A program made the translations under genes and the position numbers. A model generated the notes under the pieces. The model was not told the origin of the DNA, ran no database searches, and saw only the letters and a program-made list of their open reading frames with translations. A DNA stretch of 64,000 nucleotides from Primula veris (lineage: Eukaryota; Streptophyta; Magnoliopsida; Ericales; Primulaceae), in the NCBI GenBank assembly GCA_963682055.1, contig OY821748.1:129001-193000 (forward strand). Reading direction: 5' to 3'. This document shows positions 22,143-35,487 of this stretch, one piece after another (the first letter of the stretch is position 1; the number at the start of each line of letters is the position of its first letter).

Positions 22143-24685
22143 ATGATGAAGATGGGGGTAATTTGGGGGGGTGGTGGGCGAACGGGGATGAGAAGCACGA
22201 ATATGAATGGTTATAATAAACCCATATCTTGTTTGGGTTTATTTGATAATTATACCACCATCAACAACAACAACAACAATAATAATAATTTGTTCTTGTT
22301 TTCTTCTGCTAAACCAATTAATCTCATTAATACTAATATTGTTGTTGCTAAGTCTGCTAAAAACAATTATAATAATAAGAATAAGAAAAAGGAAGATTAT
22401 CATAGCCACGTTGCAAAACCAGACGAAGCTACTGGACCGTTCCCCGAAGCTATATTGCTTAAACAGGTTTTATTATTTACATTTTAATTGCTCTAAACCC
22501 TGTTGTTCATTACCCTCTTTACATTCGTTTTTTTTTTCTTAGTTATAACAATAAATAAATAAATAAATAAAAAAAGGGTTTTAAGATGGAGGATTCCACC
22601 CAAACTCAGTTTGTACTGTTTTAGCTTTTTACTTTTCTTGCTTTTAAACTAATTCCCCATTTCTCTCAACACGTTAGCTTTTATGACTTTTCAAGCTTAT
22701 ATTAAAAGCTTATTTGACACCCCAAAAAGAAGTAATTACAACCTTAGTCCACACCCCTACTTAAATAGAGTTTTTTTTTTTTTTTTGGATTAGTTTACAT
22801 GTGCTGTGTTTAAATAAAATCTTTATCTCAATTAGGAAAATAAAATAAAATTACAGTGTCTTGAATTAGAGATATATAAAACTTAAAAGGTGGGTTCTTC
22901 AATCAGGCTTGTAGACCTCTCCTTTTATCTTCTGCTTATAAAGCTGGGTGTTATTGTTGATCTACGAGCACAAGATGAATAGGTTAACAATAAATTTGCT
23001 GGCTAAATAAAACCCTAGTTAAAGAATCTTGTTATTTTGACTTAAAAGATAGGAAATCGGACTTATTGGACATAGATTTGCTTACATGTCTTATTAAGTT
23101 TAAGCCTTTTTTTTTTTTATCAATCGAGAGATCAAACCTTTGAAAGTAATAGACTTCAATTACCTTGCATAAGTTGGCTATTTAGAAGGAATTATGTCCA
23201 ATGGAGGTCAATTTCTATAGAGGCCGATATAAAACTGAAAATAAATAGTAACATACCAATCTATTTGTATTTCACACTAAACTCGGTACCACTTCATGCG
23301 TTGAGAAAAAAAATTGATTTTTGAAAAAACTTGTAAATCTGAAACTGTCACTGCTATACTGTTGAAAAGTTTGATGGCTTTCATTTAATATCTTTGAAAC
23401 ACGCTTCCTTACTATTTGGTTCCTTTTTTGGTGCATTTCCTGTTATTTTTCAGCGATATTGGTACCCTTTAGTTTGAGATGTATTTTACCCATCCTTACT
23501 ATTTGGTTCCTTTTTCTGCATTTCCTGTTAATTTTCGGTGATATTGGTACCTTTGGTCTGAGATGTATTTTATTTTTATTTGAATTTCAGAAGAAAGTTC
23601 AGGAAGACGGTACGCTTCTCCCTGAGTTTGCCGATGATGAAGAACGTAAGTCTTAACTCTTTGTTTCCTATTTGAGTTTCACCGGTTTCTTTTTTCTTAA
23701 GGATTGTTGATCCCATATTCAAATTCCTTCTTTTGCAGAAAACTTATTTGAACTCTTTAGTCTTCAACTTGAAAGCGGATTGGAGGTCGATCAGGGTAAG
23801 TATATTAGCTAGCCCCTTGGTCTGTATCTTGTACATCATCAACCACTTGGTTTCTTACAATAGTCTTCTCTCTTTACGAGCATGCATTTTTTCTTTTAAC
23901 CTTGTTTGTATTTCGGTATTTACAGTGCGCCATTATGAAGTGGTGTATCTTATTCACGAGGATCGAGAGGAAGAGGTCGAGAGCGTAAACACTAAAGTTG
24001 AAGGTACCATTTACATTCTTTTTCTTTTATGCCTCGACATTTTGTTTCGATCAGGTTTCATCTTCTATTCAGCGTTGTTTGATTGCAGCTTTAAAGCTCA
24101 GTTTTTTGAGGTTTTTTGTTGAATGAGCTAGGAGCAGTAAGATTTGAGACCTAGTTTCTTTCCGAAAATGACAAAAACTTTAGCTTGTTTACTTAAAAGT
24201 TGCCACCAATGTTTTTCCTCGGTCTTTCCATTGACATGGAAGTGTCGTTCCTAACATATACAAGGTCATTTTATTTTGAAGAGTTCATAAAAGAGAAGAA
24301 AGGCAGAATATGGAGATTCAGCGATTGGGGTCTCAGAAGGCTAGCATACAAAATCCAGAAGGCAAGAAATGCTCACTACATATTGATGAACTTCGAAATA
24401 GCTGCCAATTGGATAAACGATTTCAAAACCATGTTAGACAAAGACGAAAGAGTGATTAGACATCTCGTTATGAAGAAAGACAAGGCAGAGACCGAAAATT
24501 GCCCTCCCCCTCCTTTGTTCAGCTCATCATATGCTGAGACAGACGATGATGAAGATGATGATTTTGACGAGGATGAAGATGAGATTGATGGAGATGATAA
24601 TGAAGAGGGTATCGTATACGTAGACGATTTTATTGAAAATGACAGTCAGGAAGGGAAACTGAAAACGGAAAAAGTAGGAAGATAG
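22143..24685 (+). CDS. PRPS6: Plastid ribosomal protein bS6 (30S S6 alpha, chloroplastic), 305 aa
   Basis: Five exons: 22143-22466, 23591-23645, 23739-23795, 23926-24003, 24282-24685; 918 bases, phases close, GT-AG throughout. The bS6 fold spans about residues 146-240: VRHYEVVYLIHED (strand 1), a helix, KKGRIWRFSDWGLRRLAY (strand 2-3), then NAHYILMNFEI. In bacteria S6 sits on the small-subunit platform with S18. The N-terminal 108 residues form a long transit peptide-like leader containing nine Asn in a row (residues 41-49) encoded by an AAC/AAT repeat. The C-terminus extends about 50 residues past the fold and is strikingly acidic (Asp/Glu run at about 257-285), as in other plant plastid S6 proteins. 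Start: two ATGs, 22143 and 22152, are close together; the first was taken. Confidence 0.9.
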
Positions 24686-25210
24686 GATTTAATGCACCCT
24701 AATGTTTAGTTTAATCTCGCAGTTATCACTTTTGTAACCAAGAAGAAGTTGAGTTTTGAAGTATATTCTGCCTGTAAAAGATTGTAATACTAGTATCATG
24801 AATGTGGATTTACTTTTAAGGGTGGCTTTAATCAATCAATGGCAGATGGACTTGTGCTCTATGTAGTGTACTTATTTCGTATGTGAACTTAAAAGCTCTT
24901 GTTTGCGTGCAACTTTTAGTGCCAGAGAAAAATGGACATAAATCCATAATATTCAGTTGCTTAAATCCACCTGGCAAATATTTTTGGGTTCTCACCACGT
25001 GGGATCTTTCTAAACTCAAATAAGTATAAAATATTTGTTTTTGGTGAAAATTTTATACACGCCCTTGATGATACAAACTCATACAAGAAACATGAACACT
25101 TAAAAAACCACTAAAAAACTCAAACACCAAGCCCCTTTTATACAAGCCCAAAAAAAGAAGAAGAATAAAACACACACCTTTGTTACCATTTCCACCTCCG
25201 TGAACCCGCC
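24686..25210. other. Intergenic region
   Basis: About 525 bases of bS6 3' flank and promoter of the next gene. Nothing recognised. Confidence 0.7.
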
Positions 25211-27446
25211 ATGTCCACGGTCACCGCCGTATTAGCTATCTGTCTACTTATAATATTCTTTCCTGTTAATTATTGCATTTCCCATCATGATCATGAGCAC
25301 ACAGGTAAACTGCCTCAGTCAGATATAGACCTCTTAGAGTTCCCTCTTAACTTAGAGTTTCTAGAGGCCGAGTTTTTTTTGTGGGGCGCGTTAGGATATG
25401 GCTTGGATGTCCTGGCGCTTGGTCTATCCAGTGGAGGACCGCCTCCCCTAGGAGTTAAAAAGGCTAAGCTTGACCCGTTCACTAATGATGTTATACTTCA
25501 GTTTGGATTACAAGAAGTTGGACACTTGAGGTAATTGCTTCTTTCTGCTTTTACTGCATGTGTTTCTCTTTCTTTCAATTTTCATTTTTTTGATTTTGTT
25601 CATAAGTTGCAATATGAACGGTTGATCAAATTGAAGACGACTTTTTTTAGTTTATTTTTTTTCCGTATGGAAGAACTAGTTAATTCATGTCAAGATAGGT
25701 CTTAATTTATATTCCCATATGACAAATGTTATCTTGTTGCTCCATTTATGAATATGATTACAAAAACCAGTCATGTTTAGCTTTTGCTAATATGTACAAA
25801 GGCTTTACAAAATCATTAATAGAAACATTATAGCCAAACTCGTCTTTAATTTGGAGAACATTAGATGATTGATTCTTCTTAAGTTTCAAGTTTTGTCGGG
25901 TCTTGCAAGGTGCTGATTCCAGCAACTTTCAAGCAAGGAACAAAAACGTGAGCTCAGAAGTCAGAAGATGCAATCAAACAAGGCTTTATTCATTTAAAAA
26001 TAAGGCTTTATTACGCTTGTATAGGTCTAACCTGCACGTCAGTTATTTGGACCATTAATCGATATTAATGTTAAACTTATTATAAACAGGGCAATTAAAA
26101 GGACGGTGAAAGGATTTCCAAGGCCTTTGCTGAATCTAAGCTCGGAAGCGTTTGGAGAGGTGATGAACAGCGCATTTGGGAGGCCACTGATCCCACCCTT
26201 TGATCCTTATGCTAACTCGGTTAACTATTTATTAGCTTCTTATGTGGTGCCTTATGTGGGGCTCACCGGCTATGTTGGAGCTAATCCTAAACTCCGAAGC
26301 CCCGTTGCCAAAAGGGTACTTTAAATTCACATACTTTACTATTCACGTTTCCAATATTTATTTCATGTCATCGTATATCAATTTGTTCATTGCTCGCTTT
26401 TTATTATACATAAACCTTTTTATATGCGTAGCACTCGACACATTTAGGATTTACACTATACGGAGTATATATTTTTTTTTTGTAAAAATGTGTTCACAAT
26501 ACGCATTGCTTAATGGACTAAAGAATGTCAGTTTAGGCAAAGCATACCTCTTTGGAGCTAGAAGCAACAGTGGGGAATTTCAGAATTGTGTACCCCTTGT
26601 TTTGGCACAAGTTATTTGGCTCTGTAAGTGAAAATTTTGGGTATGTGCAATTCTTCATTATGACCTTCCAGAACTGGGGATCCATGTTATCTTCAAGATC
26701 CATGATGGCTCAGTTTATACATATTTTTAAATTTTGATATATTATGAAAGTCAATATTACATACTTGTGGACATAATTATTAAAAACACTAATTTATGTT
26801 TTTTATTTAAGAATTTTTACTAGCATCATTGAGCATCAGAGTTAAACACAAGAGTACAAAGAGGCAACAGTAAACATCAGAGTTAAACATCAGAGTACAA
26901 AGAGAGATTTTATCCATTCAAACTTTGTAATAAAAGATCATTTTTCTTGAGAAATAAGTATACAGACAAGTTGCATAAAATCAAGCTCCACCCAGAAGAC
27001 TAGCACACTACGTATGTCGTTTAAATATATATATATTATAGCTGGTGGCAGGACTCTTAGCAGTGGAGTCAGGTCAGGATGCAGTCATCCGAACGCTTCT
27101 CTACCAGATGGCAGCCCACACAGTAGAGCCATATACAGTTACAGTTGCGGAATTCACAAACCGTATTTCCAATCTCAGAAATATTCTTGGAAGACACGGT
27201 CTCAAAGACGAGGGACTAGTGGTGAGAAAAGCACAGGGAGCGGAAGGGAGTGTTAATGGGAATATCCTCGCGGGTAATAAACATTCACTTGGGTACGACA
27301 GAGCACCAGAGGAGATTCTGAGGATCGTATATGGAAAAGGAGATGAGCGTATCCCAGGTGGCTTCTACCCAAGTGGAGCCAAGGGTAGAATTGCCAAAAA
27401 GTATTTGAAAGGAGATAAGAGAGGGCAGAATTTCATGAATGTATAA
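25211..27446 (+). CDS. Desiccation-related protein PCC13-62-like (ferritin-like domain), 316 aa
   Basis: Three exons: 25211-25530, 26090-26315, 27042-27446; 951 bases, phases close. Residues 1-23 form a classic signal peptide (hydrophobic VLAICLLIIFFPVNYCIS), so the protein should enter the secretory pathway and probably the cell wall. The mature part begins with DIDLLEFPLNLEFLEAEFFL and continues with LQEVGHLRAIKRTV and SVNYLLASYVVPYVGLTGYVG, matching the PCC13-62 family first found in the resurrection plant Craterostigma and built on a ferritin-like helical bundle. VESGQDAVIRTLLYQMA and AGNKHSLGYDRAPEEILRIVYG in the last exon are family signatures, and the usual length is near 310. Whether it binds metal is unclear. 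Family members are often drought- or ABA-induced, but that cannot be read from this sequence. Confidence 0.93.
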
Positions 27447-30400
27447 GAGTTGTTAATAAGAAGACTACAAGGCAGTACGTATGCCTTTTTCAAAAAGAAT
27501 AAAGGAATAAGCAAAGGCCTATACTACTATATAGTTTGTGTTTGTGTTTGTGTTTGTGTTTGTGTTTGTGTTTGTGTTTGTAGTTCAACGTTTTAAATGC
27601 CTTGGTGTAGCGATGTTTAGCAATTATAACTGCCAACTGCTGATAGATAAAAGGATATTCTCATCGGTTCAGAGAAATCAAACCGTTGGTACACGATTCT
27701 TGTTGTCTATATAAATTACATAAGTTTAACAAATATGTACGCTCAGTGTCAAGCTGGGTTACTGCTTTCTTTTGAGCGCTTTGCGGTCTTGCAATTGTTT
27801 TTCACAGACTTAAATAGTGCCAATTAATCAAGAAAATTACTACTCTGTACACATTTTTATCAGACTATTCAATTCAAATGTGCATAGAAAATGAAATTCA
27901 AGTATTTATGATCTTCAAGCATTGAAGGCATCGGGAATGCAATTTGTTTGAAGTTCCTCCTCAACTTTTTATTTTATTTTATTTTGGGTCATTCTCCTGA
28001 ACCTTTGTCAATGATGCGGTTTTCGAACAAATCCGTATCTATTTATGGTAATTAATCTTCAGACTTTTCGGGATAGATGATGGAATATTTGTGCATATAG
28101 TTTTTATGTCATTGTATAATTCAATATCAAGTGGGGGAAACAATGGCATACAAGGGAATTATTTGGCTAAAAGATGGAGAAAAACGTAAAAGCTTATTTT
28201 GGACAATATGATCCGTTTATTAACCATTGAAGTTTGACATACAGAGCAGCGCAGAGCAGCCTATAAAAAGGGGTTACAATAAACACCTTTCGTTTTTCCC
28301 CGGCCGCCCCCCCCACTCTTTTATTGAATAGTAAGTAACACCGTTAATAAGATGGCTTAACTATACAGAGCAGAGCAGAGCAGCCCTTCAAAATATTACC
28401 TTTTTAGTTAAATCATTACTTTTTAGAGAAAAATATTTAGTTTTATCACATACAAATCACTAATACTTGTTACTCCAAATTTGGTTGTCTTATAGCGAGA
28501 ACAAATTGTTTCGAGGGCAAATGGAAGCGGGAACTCAAACGTGAAACGTAAAAAATTGAATAATTTATAAAAAAAATTACACGTGAAATAATGGAAAGTA
28601 AAAAAGAAAATATGAAAGATGGGAACGGGAAACACGGTTTTTTGAAAGAGAAAACAAGTTTGTGTAGGTAACTATTGTACAAACTCTATAATTTTTTAAG
28701 GTGGAGGGATTCAAACAATTTATATTTGATCGGGGGGAGAGTGCGAACTTTTTGGTAAATCAAATATTAATTAAAATATAAAATAATATGGTGTAGTGGG
28801 AATGGGTAGTCACTTTTATTTGAAGCTGTCAACGACACTACTACAATTAACATGTTAATTCTTAATTAATTAATTAATCATAGGTCCTAATTATAGCTAG
28901 GTCTTTGGCTGCCCATGTGCAATCTTAACCTGATTGCCAAATTGCATGCGTTTAAAATAACTATTAAAATAACTTTAAGTACAAATACAAATACTCTTTC
29001 AATCAAACCAAAAAACTCTTTCTTCATAATCTTACTTTCTTCTTTTTTAAAAGTTTAAAGTTAGATTTTTTTAGGCTAAAATAACCATTGTTTTTCTTTG
29101 TTAGAAGAGAAATCTTAAATAAAAAAAGTTAATCATACACACATAACTAATAAGCTAGATTGCACGTGTATGGGTACGGTACTCGCTACAATACCTGTAC
29201 GGCGATACGGCTACGGTACGACAATTAAAGTATAATACTCCATATATTATATATTTTTAAATTACAAATTCAATGTTACATCAATTTTGTATGTTTTAAA
29301 ATATTTGAAGGTACTAATGAAAGTTGTTTTGAAAAAAGTTGTTTTAAAACTAACCGATAATTTATGTAATAAGGTAAATTTAAAATCGGATTTCTTAAGT
29401 CATTTTATACATAATAATTTTGTAGTTTTTAGTATGTTTAAGTCATCCTGTGGGTTTTAGTATAAGTTTTTGAAAACTATGGAACCTTATATAATTTATC
29501 AAAACTTTGTAGTTTTACACTTGTATAAATACTTTTCCTCAATTCACTCCTCACATTTGAGACTATATTTGGAACCGTCATCTTATTTGATTGTGTATGA
29601 AACGGTCACCTTAACCACCGTTAAATTAAAAAATGGATGGCTGGATAATATTTTTCAATAACTAATTTATTTTTTCTATTTTCAACAAATTATAATTTGA
29701 TAAATTAAAAACAAATTGTACAACACACCAAAAACTCAAATAAAAATATAGAACCATAGGGATGTATATTCTAAACTTAAATATTAATCAAAATTTAATT
29801 TTTTTTAATGCATTTGACACTTTTTTATGCTAGCGGGCTGTGAACCAGTCATATAGCATGACTGTTCCCTAGTAATTCCCACACATTTAGGAAACGGCCG
29901 CCTAAAGAAACCATTTTCTCTCCCACTTCTATTTCCAAACCATCTAGGTTATGATATGATTCGTTCCAAACGCGGTACAAAATCTTTACCAGCAGCCGTA
30001 CCCAGACGGTCAATGCAATAAAAAAGTCAACGGTACGAATTTGACGTGCACAGTACGAGTTTGACGTACCCAATACGGATCTTGTCATACCATACTGGTA
30101 CCGAATACTTCAAAATTTACAACTCCGACATACCGGTGCTACCTAGCTAATAAACATATAAATTTGAAAAGATAAACTAAATTGACTTAAATTCTTATTT
30201 CTTAATAAAAATATATATTTAATATTTATTAATTGAAATACGTGGTAATTAATGACAATAGATGTAATACCTTGTTACTTTAAAAACGAGTATCATTAAC
30301 ATACCATTATATTGACCAGCAACGCTAATACCGTAGCACGTTAACTGTAATAATGGTAATTATATAAAATGATAATGGTTTTGAGCAGTGATACGATAGT

Positions 30401-32629
30401 TGCTTTGTAAAATACGGTATAAAAATCAACATCTAGTCTGGACTATGAAGACTTATATATATTAAATCTCTCGATATATATAGGCATGTGATGAATGAGG
30501 TGATGTGTTTTTTGTCTTTGTCCCTTTCCTTGTAAGTTTTTGTGCAATTCCACACCAAGAATATTTTACGGAATGGTCAATAGATTGAATAATTATAAAT
30601 TAATGAATTTGACAATTGACTAGACATTGTTAAAACTTTTTTTATAAATGTAATGACATTGTTTTAAGTTTAAGAAGATTAGTTGTAACATTTAACAGTT
30701 AACACGTATTATTTAATAACACTTTTTTTTTTAATTTTCAAAATAAAAATAATTAATAACACAAATACATTAAATGTGCAAAAAAAAAAAAACACCAAGT
30801 AGAGTCAAATATAAAGAGAGTAATTCACCAAAACCAACTAGCAAGTAGTGTCCAGAAAATGAAATATCTTTCATGCAACGCGCTATTAAATTCCAGACTG
30901 GGACACAAGTAGTTGGTAAATTGTGTCAATTGTGTGATCCGATGAGCAATTATTTCCTATTATTAGGTTGGTGCTCAGATTTCACATTCTGGCTGCTTGC
31001 TTGCTTGCCCACATTATAATAAAGTAACTGTTATAGTATATATTATTGTCATATAAATTATAATATATACTCTATATATAGAGAGCCAACCCACATGATA
31101 TGTAACAGTTTGTGCTTTAACTAGATCTTTTGTTTTTGTTCTCATTTCATTTCTCAATAACAAGACCGTATATAGACCGAAATTGATGTCATTGAACTCA
31201 CTCCAACCTACACACTACTACTATAGTACGTACGGAGTAAACTATAAAAGAAAGAAAAATTATACAAAAAGTAGTAATATATGGTTATAATTAATGAGAA
31301 TAATTAATTAGCCTAAAACTTTTCCCAATTACTGTACATGAGAGTACATGCAGTTTCAAACTTTGCAGATGCTAAGTACGTACTTTGTTGGATAAGATTG
31401 TAAAATAAAATAAACATTTGGTCCAAGTTTTGTTAGTTTCACTTATTTAATTTGGCTTGTTCGATTTAATGATCAAACAGTTCATTAATTTAATATCCGT
31501 ACGTACACATAAATTGACCTCAAAAGTCAAAAAGTATCAGAGATCTTAATCCATGTTCAATCTGCAGTGCAATGTGTATATGATTTTTTATCGAGTAAAT
31601 TAATAAGAACACCCATTCTATTATCTATATACTATAGCTAGAAAAATGTTATTAACAGCATGTACGTACTTCAGTATTACTTGACTGAATTACTTACTAC
31701 TCAACGTGTGATGTTGTTGGTTACAAAAGTAGGGTACTATTTTTTAACATCATTTATGAGATTCGTACCAACATTAATTGATGACATGCATGGGATGGAC
31801 AAAAGTAAAATCCAACTCCTCTTGACAGATCTGTGGAAATGTCTTTTTCGTCTGTTTTCTACACACCGATTTTAATATTAGCAGAAACTTGAGATTCAAG
31901 TTAAATGTGTGTACGATGACTACTAGAAATATAATAAATTTTATTTTGAGTATTTACTGATGCAAAAACTATATGTTTGATTGATGTTGTCAAAGTGATT
32001 TTGTTGGTAACAATGTTAATTAATGAATGCTCAGTATATATAAGTCGGTATATATCAATAATCATGAATCCTAGTTGACCATTGTCCTTGGCCAGCAATC
32101 CTAAACAAATAAACTATTCATGTGAAAGCTAACATTACCTAACTAATTTACAATCTCTACCACATTTTAGAAGCACAAAACTACTTGTTGAAAAAAAACA
32201 TAAGATCTAATTATTAAAAATCAAGTACAAAATCCCATGTTATTCCCAATATGACTACATATATAGTGATGAACAAAAAGGAAAATGGATTGTATATATT
32301 TAACACACAAGAAAAAAGAAATACGAATAAATCTAAACACAATTGGGACTTCAATCGGCTGTCCCGAATATAACTCCTCAAGCCACGAGACAGACGGGAT
32401 GCATTAACGTAACGCTCTTGAGCCGAGCTCCTCAAGCTTATACAATACAACAATATCCAGGATATCGGCCAGAAATACACATGATCAGTATCTAATTATA
32501 GAGCAAGCTCCTTAAGCCAGAGCCATATAATTAAGACTCATAACATGCACATGGGTTGTACATCATAAGCCCCGAGCTCTTCTATCTTGAGCCCTTGCAT
32601 GCATATATATATATATATATATTAGCTAG
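27447..32629. other. Long intergenic region without supportable genes
   Basis: About 5.2 kb. It contains a hexamer microsatellite (27535-27580), a pair of direct 24-bp repeats around GCAGAGCAGCC (28239-28262 and 28363-28386), a C8 homopolymer at about 28307-28314, a stretch rich in the words TACGG and GTACGG at its two ends (29160-30130) that looks like a decayed mobile element of unknown class, and the 3' flank of the bHLH gene from about 32200. Confidence 0.65.
27535..27580. repeat. (TTTGTG)n hexanucleotide microsatellite
   Basis: Between seven and eight perfect units, 90 bp downstream of the PCC13-62-like stop codon, so probably in or near the 3' UTR. Confidence 0.95.
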
Positions 32630-33199
32630 CTAGCTGTATTGAGGAGAGCTAGACAGCAGCTGTGTGAGAGCGGTCATGGCTCTGACCTGCATCTGGAGAG
32701 CGGCGATGTAGTCTGCCGCTTCTTCTAGAACCACCGGAAACGCCTCTTTCCTGCACCCTGGTACCAGACGTCCCAGCACCTTGGCTTTACGTTGGACAGC
32801 TGGTTTATTCTTTGACTTGAGCCTGAGTATACTCACTTTTGGCTTCTTGGTCCGACTCGAGCTCCGAGCTAGGACCCTATTTGCATGCTTGACCTTGAGC
32901 CGGGTTTGGAGTATGGCTCGGCTCCATCTGGTTTTTCCCTTGGCGGCGACCGCTAGGGCTCTGTCAGCAGTTTCACGAATGGCTCGGCGGTGAGGGAGGC
33001 GAGCGATGCTGATGTGGCGGCGCAGTGCTTGGAGGAGCTTGGAGGAGTAGGCTTGTTGCTGAGCTGAAGACTTCCACTCAGCAGCTGACTCGTTTTGAGC
33101 CGAGGCTTGTCGGAGTTGTTTTTTCTTATTAATCTTTGGTCGCTTATTGGGTGCTCGAATAGAGCTTGTTACGGGGGTGAAGATCATTGGTGAAGCCAT
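32630..33199 (-). CDS. Atypical bHLH, AIF/IBH1-type (bHLH147-150 group), 189 aa
   Basis: A single-exon minus-strand gene with start ATG at 33199; the open frame extends 44 codons upstream, but MASPMIFTPVTS is the usual family start. Signatures in order: WKSSAQQQAYSSKLLQALRR (about residue 40), RAIRETADRALAVAAKGKTRWSRAI, then VLGRLVPGCRKEAFPVVLEEAADYIAALQMQVRAMTAL, an HLH dimerisation helix pair at the C-terminus. The basic region lacks the H-E-R residues needed for E-box contact, so it should act by heterodimerising with DNA-binding bHLH factors. AIF and IBH1 proteins repress brassinosteroid-driven cell elongation by sequestering such partners. The reading frame is much richer in G and C than the flanking DNA. 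It is followed by a (TA)n tract at 32602-32622. Confidence 0.92.
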   Translation of the reverse strand: MASPMIFTPVTSSIRAPNKRPKINKKKQLRQASAQNESAAEWKSSAQQQAYSSKLLQALRRHISIARLPHRRAIRETADRALAVAAKGKTRWSRAILQTRLKVKHANRVLARSSSRTKKPKVSILRLKSKNKPAVQRKAKVLGRLVPGCRKEAFPVVLEEAADYIAALQMQVRAMTALTQLLSSSPQYS

Positions 33200-34739
33200 G
33201 AATGAATCTGGGTTAGTTACGGGAACATTTTTTAATAGACTGGTGAAGAGGTATTTTTTGAGAATATTACGAATTGGGAACTGCAAAACATAGACATATA
33301 TATATTTCACCAACATGGTTTGTTTAAACAAATATCATGATTGGACCTTATGTAGACGGAGAAGGGTGGTTAGTTAATTATATTTTCATATTTCGGGCTA
33401 ACAACAAGGAAGGGGGGGTGAAAATAGAATAAAATGGGATGGTGATAAATTATATCATATTTCGTCACTTAGATATAATATTTGTCAATATGGGAACAGA
33501 CAAAGTCAACACCTAGCTAGCCTCATTAATTATGTACAGATAGATATAGGTTGTTAAACTTCAATAAGGACAGATTTCACATATCTTTGATTTCTCTTAA
33601 TAATAAATAAATTATCCGAATTAGAATTATATACTAACGTACTATTATTAATATAAGTCCATCCAAAAAAAATAAAAAATATGTTCAATTATGTTTAATT
33701 TTTTTAAAAATATCTTCACTATATTTTAATAATTATCAATATATCTAATCTAATTAATTAACAATTTGTCCTCACTATATTTTCCTAATTACGGATGTGA
33801 CATATATTAATCAACAATTCGTTTTAACCTGTATAACTATAATAAATGATATCAAATCTGAATATTATATTTAAAATAAAATATATTACGATATTTATAC
33901 CATTACGCATCTCACCCGCAATACGTGAATAAATTTTACTAGTATATATATATATATGAATAGAAGTAAATAAGCACAAAATTGTTTGGGTTCATTATAA
34001 AAAAAAAAGTTGTCAACCAATATTCATAGTAATATCATACTATACTATTATTTATGTGAAAATGGTTTATGAAACCTTAAAAATAAATATTTACAAAACA
34101 ATTCTGTAAAAAACAATATTTACAAAATAAAAGTAAAGAAAACACATGGGTGGAAATCATATAAACTAAAAAAAAAAAAATTCAATGTGTAAAAATAAAC
34201 TACTTTTCATAAACCAAAACTCTCTTATTTTGAAAACATTCTTTCTCATTTTTTTTCCTAACACACCATCTCCGATTTATATTATACACCCGGTATTTTA
34301 TTTTTTATTTAATAATTATTTATATTTTTATTCACACATCGCGTGGGCTTAACGCCTAGTGTATGTATATATATATATAGATAGTAAAAAAAAAAAGAAA
34401 AAAAAAAGGAAAGAAATTAGTTTTACTGTTGAATAAAGTGAGAATAAGAATATTGGGTTTGGCTGATGAGGTTGATTCAAGAACATAATTTCATATAATT
34501 AAGGACCGTTCAATTTACATTAAATTGATTTGAGGTATGACAGATTAAAAAGCATGGAACTAATTAAATGAAGTTTAGACAACAAAAATAAACTTATAGA
34601 AAAAAGAAAACTGTGTAACATATATATATATATATTGGATTAATACCTTAAAGTGAAGAAGGTTTGAAACAATTTGGTGGAATTATTCAGATAATCCAAA
34701 TCGCAATTGATGATGATATAGTCATTATAGATTATACTC

Positions 34740-34770
<31 letters not shown>

Positions 34771-35447
34771 AAATATACGTGGAACTCTGTTTTTGTTGAC
34801 AAGGAGAGAGAAAGAGAGAGAGAGAGAGAGTGAGGGTAAGGAGTGAACTAAACTAATTACGGTTTGTAATTATAATTTACGATTTATCCTTTTATTTTTA
34901 TTTAAAAAAAAAAAAAAAAGGTAAAACTTAAATTCGAATTACGGTTTTGGCATAAAAACATATATTTTACAATCGAAAAATTCAGTCTCAAATATAATAC
35001 ACTTGTTTATTTTTTGTTTATTTTAAAATGAGTTGGGGAATTTCCTTCATTTGGCCTTATTTTAACCAGAGACCTGATTTCTAGATTTTAAATTATAAAT
35101 AAATGGTTGTTTGAACAGTTAAATTATTAAAGCAAAAAAGTTAGGCTAAAAAGTCTAAAAATCAGGATTTTTATTGGACATATCTTTTAAAGCTGATTTA
35201 TAAGTGGAAATATGTTGCCAGCCATGTAAAACGTTTAAAAATATAAGGTACCAATATTGATTACATAAGTGCCCGATACATGATTAATGGTTGTACTTCT
35301 TTTATACTATATTTATAATATTATGTTCTGCTCACTATATATTATATACTTCCAAGAGATCATCACGAACCTAATCCACATTCTTCCCCAACATCAATAT
35401 GGCACCATGTGTAAATTCAATATAAGACCTTATAAACTAAGAAGCAA

Positions 35448-35487
<40 letters not shown>

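Noticed and set aside
27535..27580. CRISPR-like repeat array
   Set aside because: Perfect hexamer units without spacers in a plant genome; a simple microsatellite.
32781..32993. 70-codon plus-strand ORF
   Set aside because: It lies antisense within the conserved bHLH coding region, whose higher GC content makes long shadow frames likely.
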